The position numbers and the translations under genes were made by a program. The notes beneath the pieces were generated by a model. That model made no database searches, was not told the DNA's origin, and worked only from the letters and a program-made list of their open reading frames with translations. Source: Saururus chinensis (taxonomy: Eukaryota; Streptophyta; Magnoliopsida; Piperales; Saururaceae). From it: DNA of 64,000 nt. Numbering within the stretch: position 1 is the stretch's first letter; every line of letters begins with the position of its first letter. Positions 10,959 to 24,234 of this stretch are shown piece by piece. Where the stretch lies: the NCBI GenBank assembly GCA_035235625.1, contig CP141140.1, positions 54,183,351-54,247,350 of the forward strand, read 5' to 3'.

Positions 10959-13900
10959 TGTCACGCCCAAGGTTTTTCCATATATTTACTTAATTTTTTT
11001 TAAAAAAGTTTTGTTTCAAAATACAAATGTAAATCAAAGTAAACTACAAAATTCAAAACATATGAAAACAATTTTTATAAATCAATCCATCGCACAACAA
11101 AACCAATATTCTCAGGCATGACCCAAAACGAAAATGTAACAATAAAACCTGCCATGGCCATGATGTTTAAAAACAAATACATCTCAAACCTTTCTGAGTA
11201 CAAGTTCTTCCACAGTATGAGTTCTAAATTATACGTATATATAAAAGTCCAGAAGAATACTCTCACCTTACTCACTACATTAGAACGTGACACAAAAACA
11301 ACATAGCCGCACTATGAGTCCACCATACTCAAGGTCGAGGCAGAGTCGAATCCAAAAAGCTCTACGTAGACTTGCAAAAGCCTTTGAACAATGGGGCTAA
11401 AAATAGGGAAAATGAATATTTTCATACCCAGTAGGGGAAACAAATTAATGAACATTGTAAGTTCATACATAGATGCGTTCATGAAATCACACATAAAAAA
11501 AGAAATATATGAAGCATAAATAGGGTCTTACACAAATCATCGCACTATTTGAACTTACACTTATTCTTATAACATATTCTTATACTTACACTTACACTTA
11601 TGACATATTCTTATACTTACACTTACACTTATGACATATTCTTATACTTACACTCTGAATCAGAGTCTTGCCAACTTACTTGTACAATCGTATGCTTACA
11701 CATACAACATACATAAACATGACCTTACTCATAGGAACTTACTTGTACGACCTTACTCGTACAATCTTGCTTTTACTCATAAGCTTACTCTTACCGTCTT
11801 CCTTAGAAGCTCACACTTACACTTACTCCGAATCTTACACATACTGGTTTCTCAAAATCTGATATAGATAACTTACTCTTACTATCGTACACATACTATC
11901 GACAACTGAAGCTCATTACAATTAATAAGCTCCAACGTCAAAAAGGAAGAGAATGCCACTGGGGCATCACCTTAACTCTGGGAAGCAACTAGACGTCGTG
12001 GACTTTTTCAAAGGCAATGCACACCTATGCTCATGGAGCACAAGATCAAATAGGTAAGAGCAGGTTCATGATACTACTTACCTGAACTCACAAATACCCA
12101 CTCTTTGGGGTCATACGGTGCAAACTAAGGGCCATACAGTGCCAACTAAGGGTGAAAATTATACAATGCCACTTTTGGGCAAGAGTCTTAAAATGCCACT
12201 CTTAGGCAGAATATACAATGTCATAAGTAGGCAAAAAGACACATAATGCCTACGAAGGGCAGAAGCTTACAACGCTCTCAATAGAGCATCAAATGTTTGG
12301 GTTTAAATATAACGCCGAGTCTGGACTGCTAGAACATATATTACTCTCAATAGAGCATCAAACATCTAGGCTAAAATACAATGTCAGTTCAAAATCCCTC
12401 AAGATAACACCATGACTAGTCATGGAAGGATACTCAACCGATTACTTATCTGCTGGCTCAAACACGGAACTCAATCCGTCGAAACCCTTAGTCTCAAACT
12501 TGCAATGTTATCAAATTAAGGTTACTTATAATTCAAGTTCATATTATGTAATTTATGCATGTACAATTATGCCCGAATCTACTTACGTTTTACATTCTTC
12601 AGCCAACAAATCTAGGACTATGCCCATTTAGAAGCTCTAATCCGCTAAGTTAACATACTTCACCTATCTCATCACCCATTATAGTCTTATGGATCTCTAC
12701 ATAGCCTTATTTGTCAAACTCAAACTCCATACCAGCATATTCTTACCATCATCTACTTACGGCCTTACATCCCACACCATTCGCCTTAGAACCGAATCAT
12801 CTTACTCGAACTCCTCAATGAAACCCTTTAGACCTAAATTTAGTCACCAAACCCTTACAAATTGCTTACTCATTATTTTTCTATTATAATTTATATTGCG
12901 TACATTACGAGTGTACAATTATGCTATCCACTCTCACTAATTCACAGTCCCCCAAAGACGCTATGAACCTTGAGTCTTCCAAATCCCTGCATCCCCTAGG
13001 TCTTCTACTCATTGCTCCAACATACCACCCGACTCAATCCAAGCTGATCTTCTAATCTCATCAAATACATCCTTCACCAATCTAATGTCTTCTGTCACCT
13101 GCAATCTCCCCATCATAGTCCATGAAACATTCATTCGACAAACTTCCAATCAAATGCACATGCACTTGCCCATCGACCACATAGATATATCACATGCTCT
13201 GATCACATACATATAAATCATCAACCACTTACTATCATACCCCTTATCATCACTAGCAGACATATAGTTCGCATATATAAAATATGCTCATTTAATCAGT
13301 ATTTATCATGCAAAGCATTAAGTTACAAACTCCTAACATGCTACTACATAATCAAAGCATACTATTATTAAGTTACGAGTTCAAGGTCCCCTACCTTGTA
13401 ATCTACGCGAGTTTGATGGCGAGCACATGACTGGGCAGTGTTGATGGCAGAATAGGTGGCCAAAAGTATCTCATTGAGAGAGCTATTGTCCTGAGGATTT
13501 TCAAAGACGCTAGAATTAATCATGGCAAGGCGGGTTGATTTCACTCAAACCAAATGATTGGGCGGATTAGGGCGGCTGGGCACAAGGTTGTGCCACTAGA
13601 AATGGAAAAAGCGACCACAGAATAGGAGGTGACTAATTGGAGGTTGGCCAACTGCTAAAAATACTTTGTTGGCCCGAAAACATTAAAATTGGTCGTGGAC
13701 CACACCTAGTGGCAATAATTTTACATTATCGAAGCCACACAAAAGGGCGGTGGGCTTGGTTGCATACTCATGAACATAGGAGAGGTAGAGGGCTTTGATG
13801 GTCATATTTGACTAGTGGTGGTGTCAATCACTCATTAAAAGCCACAAAGGCGGTGCCTTTAAGCTAAATTGCATACAAAACGACAAGCATGTGTGGCAAA

Positions 13901-15415
13901 AGGGCAACCACAGGGGAGAGCAGGTTGTTGGTGTGTCCAGAAGCGACTTTGGCTGGTGGGAGCAAGATCCAACCACTCATGGGCAGGATTGGTTGTCGAA
14001 TAGCGTATACATGTGCTATCATGGCCAAACCCTAAAAGGGGTGGTCTTTTAGGGGGTTGCGGTAGTCGGTCACAGAAGAGGTGGGGGTTCACTAATAACA
14101 CAAGTTGAAGGCACTAAGGGCCCAGGGTAGGTGGCTGACAAAGGAGGCAACATTTCCAATTACTACCCACAACCCCCTTGTGGTCGTTAGGTTGATTCGA
14201 AGGCTGTGACTATCCGCTGGCCAATGCAAGTGGTGGCAGAACCACCAGTCAAAAGCGATGAAGGGGAGTCAATCTGGCCGGGAACAACGGCATGCCGGGG
14301 TGGGATGGCGGACACGGTGTTACAGGGCCACAAATGGTCAGGTAGCGTTGGGGGATGGACCTGGAAGACGACGACGATCTAGGAATTGCCGGACTGCAGC
14401 CAGCTAGACGGACATCGATTGGTGTTTTTCTAGTGCCTAGCGGTGGCGAATCTATGCCACCCGATCAAAATAGGGGAATGCCTCTATTTTCACATTGAGC
14501 TGAGCAATGGGGCAGAGGAGAGGAGAATGGGCTCAAGAGTGGTGGCTACTTGTGTTGTCGGCCTGAAACGGTGCAAGTGACTGTGATCCAGAGCCCCTCC
14601 GCTACTCATGGTGGCAGAAAGACAAAAGAAACCCAAAAGGGGAAGTGATTGGTCTAATCGGAATAGGGCAGAAGGAGGGGCTGGGGGAGGCCAGCTGTTG
14701 CTGGGCTGAGGTAGGCCTAAGGCCAGCCAGCGGCATTGCCGCTAGTCAAAACGCACAAAAATGGGAAAAAACAAGGGCAAAAGGAGTTTTACCTCACGCA
14801 AGTGAAAGAGGGGCGGGGAGGCCGGAACAATGGTGCTCGAATGTCGTCCTGGCCAGGGCAAAGCCATGATGGCAGGCTAGAGGTGATCCGGTTGATGACG
14901 GCGGCAGATCAAGCGAAGGAAGAGGGAGAGGGTGTGTTGGTCCGAAACAGGAAAAGAGGAGAGGGAGGGGTGGACGTCTAGCGGGGTCAGCCAGGGTGGA
15001 GGTGGCAACATCACTAGGCTAAGGCCTCTAAGCGGAAGCCGGCGGCCAGCGGTGGCACTACCTCCAGCCACACAGAAGTAAGGGGTGGAGGTTTCCCTCC
15101 TCTCCCAATGGGTCAGATGCTTCACGCCCAATCAGTTCCTTTTATTTATTATTATTTATTATTATTTTCTCTCCTTTCTTTTGTTTCTTTCTCCTTCGTA
15201 TCACTTTCTTTTCTCTCACATTTTTTAGCCGAAAATTTTTGTAGCACGTTAAGGCCCATGACCTATGACAAACACTAGTCCAGCCTCTACAGTTACTAAT
15301 ATTGAGGTAAATTACTAAATCAGATATGTCGAAGCATTAGATTTCCCCATCGAAAACATAAGCAGAAAATAGCAAAAAAATTATATAAATTTATAGAAAA
15401 ATTGAAGATGTTATA
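10959..15415 (-). mobile_element. Solo LTR, family C (4457 bp)
   Basis: Flanked by a perfect 5-bp duplication GAGAG (10954-10958 and 15416-15420); the interrupted module continues across it (GTGAGAGAG then TAGGGGAATTT). On the minus strand it starts TATAACATCTTC (the expected TG has become TA) and ends CCTTGGGCGTGACA. It contains short tandem repeats of ACTTACACTTATGACATATT (11570-11650), repeats with CAATAGAGCATCAAA (12240-12380), and a GC-rich segment (about 13400-15100). The many short open frames inside are not shared with any recognisable protein. No internal retrotransposon domains are present. Confidence 0.78.
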
Positions 15416-15420
15416 GAGAG

Positions 15421-16892
15421 TAGGGGAATTTAATTTTAATTTTTTATTTTTTATTAAATTTTAAAAGTAATAAAAAAATAAGAGGTATTAACGATGAATA
15501 GAAATATGCATTACTAATACTTAGGGTATATACAATGCATATTCATATGCTTCACTAATACATTTTATTTTAATTTTTTATTATTTATAAAATATAATAT
15601 ATAATAAAAAATTCTAAATAAATCTAAATTTATTTAGAATATGTACAATGTAATCCTCTCTCTCTCCTCTCTCTTCTCTCTCTCTTCTCTCTCTCCTCTC
15701 TCTCCTCTCTCCTCCCTTCCCTCTCTCTCCTCCCCTCCCCCTCTCTCCCCCCGTCCCCTCTCTCTCCTCCCTCCCCCTCTCTCTCTTTCGTTTAATTTTT
15801 TTTTTTAAAAAGGTAGTAGGGATGCATATGGCTAAGCGTCGCCAATAGTTATAATTTTTTTCGGTTTTTAAGAAATGTTCTCCTTTTAGCGACATGTATT
15901 ACAAGAGTCGCTAATAGCTTTTATATTAGCGACGCTTGAAGATAAGCATTGCTAATGCTTGAATATTAGCGACATACATAATTTTACGTCGCTAATAGTT
16001 GATTTTTTAGCGACAATTTTATATACGTTGCAACTAGTTATTTTTAGCGATGCTTATGTATGTATCGCTAATAGTCAATTTTAAAAATATAATAAATTAA
16101 ATAACATGAAAAATATTACCCAAATATCTTCTAATTTATTTTTTATAATATAATATATAATAAAAATATTAAAAATTTGATTCCCTTGCTCTCTCTTTTC
16201 TCCTTAGAGTCGGGGCTCACGTTGATGTGCATGAGAGAGAGGAGAGAGAGGAAAAAGATAAGAGAGAGAAAGGGAGAGGAGAGAAGAGAGAGAGGGAGAG
16301 AGAGAAGAAAGAAGGAGAAGAGAGTGGAGACAGAGAAGTGAGAGAGAGAGAGACGAGAAAGAGAGGAGAGAGAAAGATAAGAAAGAGGAGTGAGAAATTA
16401 AAACAAAAAGGTGTATAAAGAATTAATTTGGAATTATTAGCGATGCACTTAAGAAGTGTCGCTAAAAGTTCTAATACTTGTGATGTATCAATATATGTAT
16501 CACAAGTATTGTTACTATTGGTGACACTTCCAATGAGCATCTCCAAGTAAAGAATATAAAAAAACTATTTTTAGACTATTTGAGATGCTTCAAAGAAGCA
16601 TCACTAATAGTTTTAATAGTTGCAACATTTACATATAAATGCCACAAATGTTATACCTATTTTCGCCGATCAGAGTGAACATAAAAAATATTATAAAAAT
16701 AATTTTTTCAAATATTCCTTACTATTGGTGACACTCATCATAAATTCCGCTGATAATACTAATAATTGCGACACATCTAAGGATGTGTTACAAGTGTAAG
16801 AACTATAAGCGACCTTCTTTAGAGTGTTGCCAATAGTTCAAAATTAATTATTATTTTTCAAACACCTTTTTGTTTTAGTTTCTCTCTCTCTC

Positions 16893-16945
<53 letters not shown>

Positions 16946-17330
16946 TCTTTCCCCTCCATCTCTCATCTCTCTCTCCCCTCCATCTCTCATCTCTCTCTCT
17001 CCTCCATGTCTCTCTCTCTCTCCACTCCCTCCCTCCCCTCTCCTCACTCTCTCTCTCCCTCCCTCCCCTCTCTCTCACCTCTTTCTGTCTCTTTCTCTCT
17101 TCCTCTGTCTCTTTCTCTCTCCTTCTGTCTCTCTCCCTCTCTCTGCTCTCTCTCTTCTTTCTCTCTCTACACTGTCTCTCTCTCCTCTTTCTTTCTCTCC
17201 ACCCTCTATTTATCTTCTCTTTCTGTCTACTCTTTGTCTCTATCATCTCTCTCTTTTCCGTCCTCTCTCTCTCTTCTCTTTCTCTCTCTCTCTCTCCTCT
17301 CATTCTTCTCCTCTCTTTCTCTCTCAATAT
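15421..17330. repeat. CACTA inner region: inverted CT/GA modules and subterminal motifs
   Basis: After the solo LTR the interrupted module resumes. CT-rich tracts lie at 15653-15789 and 16944-17327 and a GA-rich tract at 16227-16390. GGGGCTCACGTTGATGTGCATG near 16213 is the inverse of the left-side CATCAGCATGAGCC motif. Between them are many CGTCGCTAATAG-like motifs. Long open frames over the CT/GA tracts are arginine/glutamate or serine/leucine low complexity and are not genes. Confidence 0.7.
16894..16943. repeat. (TA)n microsatellite
   Basis: About 50 bp of TA dinucleotides between two CT-rich tracts of the CACTA element. Confidence 0.95.
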
Positions 17331-17591
17331 ATAATAATTAAATAATAATATTAATTAATTATTTTTTGTATTTATAATTTATTACATATTTTAAAAATAA
17401 ATATAATTATATAAAGTAAACATTATTATTTTTAATATATAATATATAATAAAAATTTTAAATCTCGCCCATAAGGCTAGGCTCACGCTGACATGTGTGC
17501 TCCCAGTCTCATACAAATGAGATTAAAGAAAATACATATAGTAATTTCAATATTTAATGATAAGAGTTGTAAGTAGTAAAGAAATAAAATT

Positions 17592-17596
<5 letters not shown>

Positions 17597-17634
<38 letters not shown>
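17597..17634. repeat. (TA)n microsatellite
   Basis: About 38 bp of TA dinucleotides near the right end of the CACTA element. Confidence 0.95.
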
Positions 17635-17637
<3 letters not shown>

Positions 17638-17898
17638 TGTGACACTCATATTAAAGTGTTGTAAATGCTATATATTTTTTTAAAAAATATCGCTAATAGT
17701 AAAAATAATTTTTTTACAAAATATGTATTAGCGATGTTTAAAAAGCATTACAAATGTGGTACTATTTGTGAAGCTTTCAAAAAAGTGTCGCTAATAGCAA
17801 TATTTTTGCGATACTTTTTTAAGCATTGTAAATAATTATTTTTAGTGATGTTTTTAATTGCGATGCTTAAAAAAATAATAGTTCTTTTTGTTGTAGTG

Positions 17899-20175
17899 AT
17901 AGGATATGAGAAGGTACATGGAGAGTATCATTTTGTAGAAAGAAATGAAATGGGAGAAGCTGTCTTTGAGTTGTTAAAAGCAAATGGCCTAGGCATTGCA
18001 ATTATTTACTTTAAAAAGAGGAATGAGTAATTAATAACTTTTAAGAGTGGTCCTAATATGAGCCAAATAGACTTTTTCTTAGTTAAAAGTGACGATAGAA
18101 GGAAGTGCAAGGATTATAAAGGTATTCCCGGTGAACCTTTAGCACTAGTTAGATTAGTTGTTTTAGATGTCAGCATGAAGGGATGGAGGAAGCTAAGAAA
18201 TGATAAATTGATCCTAGGATTAAGTGGAGGAACTTGAAGGGTGAATTACTCAATACTTTTCAAGGGAGATTGTGAGTAAAAGGGAATTGAAAGTTGGATG
18301 AAGAACAAAAATAATGTGGGGTAACATGGCTGATTGAATTAAAAAGTTAAGAAAAGAAGTGTTTGGGGAAGTGAGGAGAAGAAATGACGTAAAGAAAGAA
18401 ACATGGTGGGGGTGTAAGGAATTGCAAAGAGTTCTCAAGGAAAAGATATGTTCCTTCAAAAAGTGACAAAAATGTAAAAGTAAAGAGAGTTGGGAGAGAT
18501 ATTAAGGTTAGAAGAGAGGCCAAGAAAGTAGTAAGTGAAGCTAGATTTAAAGCATTTGATGAATTGTATAATAGATTATGATTGAAGGAGTGTGAGAGAG
18601 ACATATATAAGATAGTTAAGTTAAGAGAGAAGATAAGCAGGGACTTGTATCAAGTTAGGACAATCAAAGGGTTTTAGTAAAGGATAAGGAAATTAAGGGG
18701 AGATGGAGGGGGTATTTCAGCATCAATTGAATGAAGATTATAGTGGTGGGCTTAATATTGAGTCTAGTCTTGTTAAGGCTATAACTTATTTTAAGAAATT
18801 TACAAAAGAGAAGCTAGGAGTTTCCTTAAAGAAGATAAAAAAAAGTATAACATTGAGACCTAATAGAATTTATATTGAAGTATGGAAGTATCTGAGGGTT
18901 GTTGGCTTAACTTGGTTAACTAAATTATTTAAAAATAATTGGAAGTCAAAGAGGATTGGAGGAGAAGCACACTTACACTTCTATATAAAAATAAATGAGA
19001 CATCTAAAGTTGTACAAACTATAGGGGTATAAAACAATGACTTATATTATGAAGTTATAGAGAGAGTGGTTGAAGGACACTAGCGAAAAGTAACTAAAGT
19101 AATTGAGAACCAGTTTGGTTTCATGCCAAAAAGGTCAACAATTGAGGTCATCTTCTTATTACAACAATTAGTTGAGAAATATAAGGATATGAGGCAAAAC
19201 CTCTATTTGACCTTTATTGATTTGGAAAAAACTTATGATAAAGTGTCTCGAGAGCTCATTTGAAGTGTCTTGAAAGAGAAGAGAGTTATAAGAGAGTACA
19301 TCGATATTATTAAAAATATGTACAATGGGGTAGTGACTAGTGTACGTATGATCGAGGAAGAAACCAAGGAGTTCCCAATCATAATAGGTCTAAATCAAGG
19401 GTCATCTTTAAGCCCTTATTATTTTGCTTTAGTTATGGATGAACTAACTATACATATACAAGATAGGATACCTTGGTGCTTGTTATTTGCGGATGACATA
19501 GTTTTAGTTAACGAGACTACAAGCATGGTTAAATATCAAACTAGAACTGCGGAGGGAAACTCTAGAATAAAAAAGATTTAAAATAAGTAAGACTAAAATG
19601 GAGTATATGTAATTTAGCTTTAAGGATAGTAGAACTATAGGTAGAACTTTTGTCAAAATAAATGGGCAAGAAGTGCTAGGATGTGGGCAATTCCATTATA
19701 TGGGCTCTATTATTTATAAAATGGGAGATATCACAAGTGATGTTGTATATATGATTAATGTGGTGTAGGTAAAATAGAGGGCGGCGCCAGAAGTATTGTG
19801 TGATAGTTGAGTCTCAAATAGGCTTAAAGGTAAGTTCTATTAGACTGCTATTAAGCCCACAATACTTTATAGAGCAAAATGTTAGGCACCAAAGAAAAAC
19901 CATATAGATAAACTAAATATAGTTGAAATGAGGATACTAAGGTAGATGTATAGAATAACTAGGAAAGATACATGAGAACGCAGGGGTAGCACCTTTAGGG
20001 AAAAAGCATAGAGTGTAGGTTGCATTGGATGTATGGTATGAGCATGTACAAAGAAAACTAATGGATGCCCTAATACGAAGGTTAGAAGGGTTTTATGTAA
20101 ATGATGTCAAAAGAGGGAGAGAGAAACCTAAGAGGACTACCATAGTAAAATCACTTTTTTAAGAAAAATTATCTT
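17899..20175 (+). mobile_element. Decayed LINE, 3' part, cut by a CACTA element
   Basis: Reading frames resume immediately after the CACTA terminus with GYEKVHGEYHF, then ITFKSG...QIDFFLVKSDDRR, as in the C-terminal endonuclease region of plant L1-like LINEs. Reverse transcriptase follows (FIDLEKTYDKV near 19214, GLNQGSSLSPYYFALVMDEL, and FADD at 19486-19497). The C-terminal MRILR.MYRITRKDT motif is near 19930. Frames are broken by several stops and frameshifts. The missing 5' half should lie on the far side of the CACTA insertion, outside the window. The right end is placed near 20175, where similarity fades; no poly(A) tail is clear. Confidence 0.8.
19100..19581 (+). pseudogene. LINE reverse transcriptase core (broken)
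   Basis: The polymerase palm is recognisable: QFGFMPKRSTIEVI-like sequence leads into FIDLEKTYDKV (catalytic aspartate D), followed by an in-frame TGA at 19261. An open frame from 19270 then carries NQGSSLSPYYFALVMDEL and the FADD box. Both catalytic aspartate regions are present, but the stop and the loss of the 5' half mean it cannot make an active enzyme. The surrounding frame is degraded on both sides. Confidence 0.75.
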
Positions 20176-23100
20176 AAAGCTATATCTTAGGTCATGGTCA
20201 TCATTTTCCTACACAAGGATGGCAAAATATGCGTATCAACTTAATCATTTCAAAACCATTTAAACTGAAAAAAGAATCATCTAAGTACAAGACTAACTTT
20301 AATAACTAAATAGAATATCAACTAGTACAACAAGTGCCTACAAACAAGCCATACATTAAGAAACACCAGCACAACTACATTGGCCTCTTTGCAATCCAAT
20401 GATTAGCAAAAACTCCTCTACTATCCACATGCAACACTAGGAAGCCTGAGTATATTTACATATACCCAATAGAAATGAATCCTATAGATAAGACATCAAT
20501 CATCATGCTTAAGATTTACTCTTTTTAGGATTTATTATGCAACATGTTGTTTACTCAACATTTCATCTACCTTGATCATAATGTTACTTTACTTAATTGA
20601 GTCTTAAACTTTGCTCTTAGGCACCACATCTCAGGCACTACCACTAACTATGCCTCTATGTCGCCATTAGTACCCACATCCTGTACCATTGTTCATGATA
20701 CCACTTAAGTGTCATTATCACTCACACACTCAACCCACCTTAGAGCTCTCTATTGGCATACCACGTCCCATACACGCAGCATGAAAGTATTTGTATAGTT
20801 CATTTTTTTCTTGAGTCACATTCATAATTTCTCTGAACCCTTTCCTAAGAGCTCTATAGTCCCTTAAGGCTTTCAACAAATATATGAACCCCACTCTTAA
20901 AAGTCCCCTCCCCATCAAATGATCCTCCTCCTCAAGAGAACCCCAAGGTTTACAACTCTCACCTCATGAGTCAATAGCTATCTTGACTGATTAGACAACC
21001 ACAATGCTTCAATTAGGCTTGATCCTATCATGCATGTACATTAGTAGCCTAAATTGGACCCCAGAATTCCATGTTGTCTGCAAGTCCTAAAAGAAAATGT
21101 GCATTCTATGGCCACTTCTTCCAACCAACTAGTACAACCTTGGTGGTCCATACATTGAAGCATGACTTCAGTGGTCCGTACTTCTTATTCTGCATATGAC
21201 CTTAGTGATCCTTATGTAGTCATTCCATAAGTACAACAACATTGCACTCATTCGACAAAGTGTTGCATAGCTTCCACTGGTATGACATTTATGGCCTATG
21301 CCCTAAAGTATAACCTCAGTTTTACTTCTTCTTAGTATGTTATGATCCGTTAGTATCATACTCAATCTCAAAGCATTCATTAGCTTCTGCAGCCATGTTC
21401 TCCTTGGTTCATTCCTCTACCAAGCACTACCTCATTGGTCCATGCTTCCAGTCAAATCACAATCCTCCTCACTAGAGAAAACCATGGTTCTCATCACCAA
21501 AGGTTTCATCCTTGACTGAACATGTCAGTCCTCAAGCTACTCTTGAGCCCATTCATTTTCCTCTATTTTGAGTTTGTTAGTCAATCTTTATTTCACTTTT
21601 TAAAGATCATTTCTCTTTCTTCTTTCTACATACCTAATTCATTTCTTTTAGAGGTGCTTATGATCTTACATAAGTTATTATGCATCTTTCTCATTAAATT
21701 TCTTTAATACTTTGTTGACCTCTCTGTTGACACCCCCTTCAACAAGCCTACATGTTTTTCGAAGGCTCCTTGGGTCTCTGCCACACATTAAGACAGATGA
21801 CTAACACCTCATCGAGGGCCAAAACTCTACTCTCAGTTATCTAATAAGTTTCTATTATATGCTACATAACTCTGGGAATCAATACCCTTAAATTACTCAC
21901 TTTCTTCCCCTTTGGTTTCTTTTAATTTCTCCTTTTCATTTACTTTTTACACCCATGCTCACAAGTCGATTTGTGACTGACACCTAGCTGACAACCATGT
22001 CGATTAGACAAGCACCCTATTGACAATGCCCAAAGATGTGCTGTCTTATGCACTTCTTCTTCCTTTCTCTTAATTCCACTTAATTCGCATATTTTTTCTT
22101 ACTTAGTTAAAATCTTAGTAAGGAGTTTTAACTACCAAAACAACTTCTAACAACTCCCATCCATCAAAACCCAACCTTCTCATTTTCATGCTTTAACTCA
22201 AATTTCATGAAAACTTTACTGAATTCATATTTTAATTCATATATGGATTTTTCATTTGTATAAATACTCAAACACTATTGATAGATGACATTCATACGTG
22301 CTTTAACTCAAATTTCATGAAAACTTTACTGAATTCATATTTTAATTCATATATGGATTTTTCATTTGTATAGATGACATTCATACATTATTTCCCCTAA
22401 TCTTCTTACTTGCACATCTCCTCCCATGACTTCTCCTTTGGTTATGTGTTTTTTCATTGATCCTATGTCGTCTGTTGAATCTCCTAAAAGTCACTTTCTT
22501 GGAGCTCTAGATGCCTCTTTAGAGCATAGGGAATGAGGGCTATATAATGATAACTTATGGGTATACTTTGCCAAATTTTCTCTAGGTGGGGACCACATAC
22601 AATTCATGCTCCCAAACTTATGCGGTTTTACGTTTCTATAAGAAACCAAACTGCTGGTTGCCTAGCTAGTTTGTAATGACGAAGAACATTTTTTAGAAGC
22701 TCTTAGTTTGTATACTAGCAATAAGAATTGATTTTTATGAGAATAGGTGTATACTAGTAGATGTGACTATTTTAAGCTAGATCTAGGTGAATCTTAGTAT
22801 GTTGTAGCCAAAATTTCAGACACAGCAAAAAACGAGAAAACCATTAGCTATAGATCACACAGGCTAAAATTAGGTTACCTTCTTGACTCCATTTATATTT
22901 TATGTGCCATGTGGTTGATATACATTTCTACCAGCAGTTGAATAGATAATATGGGATGGGATATAGTAGAAGATGGAGTTTCCCCACAAGAAGTTATCTG
23001 GAAAGGTAAAGTATTTCCTAAACCAAAATTTGAATTGAGTTAAGGTGAGTTAAATTCAAATAGTTATAATTCCTTTGTTCCTAATTTCACACTATTCCAA

Positions 23101-24063
23101 AATCTAATTGGAGTCAAGGTTTAATTGAGAATAAACAATATTTGCCCCTTCTTTTTGTTAGTCGCCATCTTCTCTTCCATTTTCTTTGTTCTTAGTTTCT
23201 CTCTCTTTTCACTTACAACATTGTTGGACCCAGGCTGATTCACATCATACATAGGTCATCTTAGAGGTCACTACACTAGAAGGCTCTTCTACGTAGCATT
23301 TGCCTCATTAAATATTAACCCCCACGGGTTCTGCCATAATTGGACGAATTTTCAACATAATTGATGATTATTATTGTACTTACTACTACTATTATGAGTT
23401 TTAATAATATTAGTTTGTTTCTTCACTTTAAAGCTAGTAGACTTTCGTCGCAAAAATTGAGTGACACTAATTGCTAGCATATCTTGCCTTTGATCTTATT
23501 CAGCAAACCCAAATGTTACATGCTTCACTTTTTCGTTTCCTTTTCGTACAAATATCTTGGTCATTATAAGTGAAAAGATAATATAAGCTCAGCCTGTGAA
23601 ATTATTAGGTTGATTTTAAAGTGAGCCTGCCAATGTAGAGTGTGGGACTGAGGAGAATTGAAAAAGAGTGTGCCTTTTGATGATGAGGTCTACCCTATTC
23701 GGGATTATTATTACAATTTGTGGCTCCCATCCATTCAACCACAGCAAATTTCAGCTCTTGATTTGGTTTTGACTTTAACTGCCCATGATGTGTGGCTACC
23801 ACTTTAGGCCCAAACTTCGCAAGGGCCCATACCCCCTGGTCCTATATCCCTGTTTTGATGGTGGCTCTAGAATAGCAGGTCCTCTAAAAATCCAACCCGT
23901 GAAATGATCCTTCCGGTTGAGTTGAGAATATTGCTTTTCTTATTATAACCTATGGGCATGTAAGCCCTCAAACTCTTCCAAGGACTTATAAAACGCCAAA
24001 AACATAGCCAATCAATTTCTTGATTATTATTATCATTATTTTTTTGGCAATACACTTAATTTT
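20176..24063. other. Unresolved AT-rich intergenic region
   Basis: About 3.9 kb with no recognisable gene, RNA or complete transposon. Short open frames (for example minus strand 20730-20918) have no identifiable domain. A TGTTGACACCCCC near 21724 could be an LTR start, but no matching end or target duplication was found. It is probably old, fragmented transposon DNA downstream of gene 1. Confidence 0.35.
22189..22390. repeat. 110 bp tandem duplication
   Basis: A segment beginning TGCTTTAACTCAAATTTCAT at 22189 is repeated at 22299, near-identical over about 74 bp and followed in both by GATGACATTCATAC. The second copy lacks about 20 bp found between these parts in the first. The high identity implies a recent event. 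Confidence 0.85.
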
Positions 24064-24069
24064 TTTATT
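24064..24069 (-). terminator. Candidate poly(A) signal of gene 1
   Basis: AATAAA on the minus strand, about 165 bp downstream of the gene 1 stop codon. It is a reasonable distance for a plant 3' UTR, but plant signals are loose and AT-rich DNA gives chance matches. Confidence 0.3.
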
Positions 24070-24234
24070 AGCAAAACTAATCTTCCACCTCTTGCATATA
24101 ACTTGGAAATCCAAAAAATGATAATAAAAGTTACTGACGCCGAACTGAAGCACATAATGTCATGATCACTAAAACGAATGTACATGTTTGAGAGGAAAAA
24201 ACCATTTTCTGAAAAACAGTATGATCTCACAAAT

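Larger units (their letters stand above)
3900..17898. mobile_element. CACTA (En/Spm-like) element, right terminus and subterminal region
   Basis: The right end at 17898 reads ...CTTTTTGTTGTAGTG, the inverse of the CACTACAACAAAAA terminus typical of plant CACTA elements and the same as the ends of the element at 45981. Inward lie many short subterminal motifs of the form TAGCGACG / CGTCGCTAATAG, CT- and GA-rich tracts, and G-rich spacers. No CACTACAACA left end was found in the window, and no transposase domain is visible, so this is a non-autonomous or internally deleted element whose left boundary is unknown. It carries two solo LTRs. Its right end lies inside a LINE, the other half of which is not in the window, which suggests the true left end lies beyond base 1. 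The start given is only where subterminal motifs become evident. Confidence 0.6.

Noticed and set aside
16844..17341. Arginine/glutamate and serine/leucine open frames
   Set aside because: These are translations of CT/GA repeats, as are those at 15614-15895, 16217-16546 and 46854-47292.
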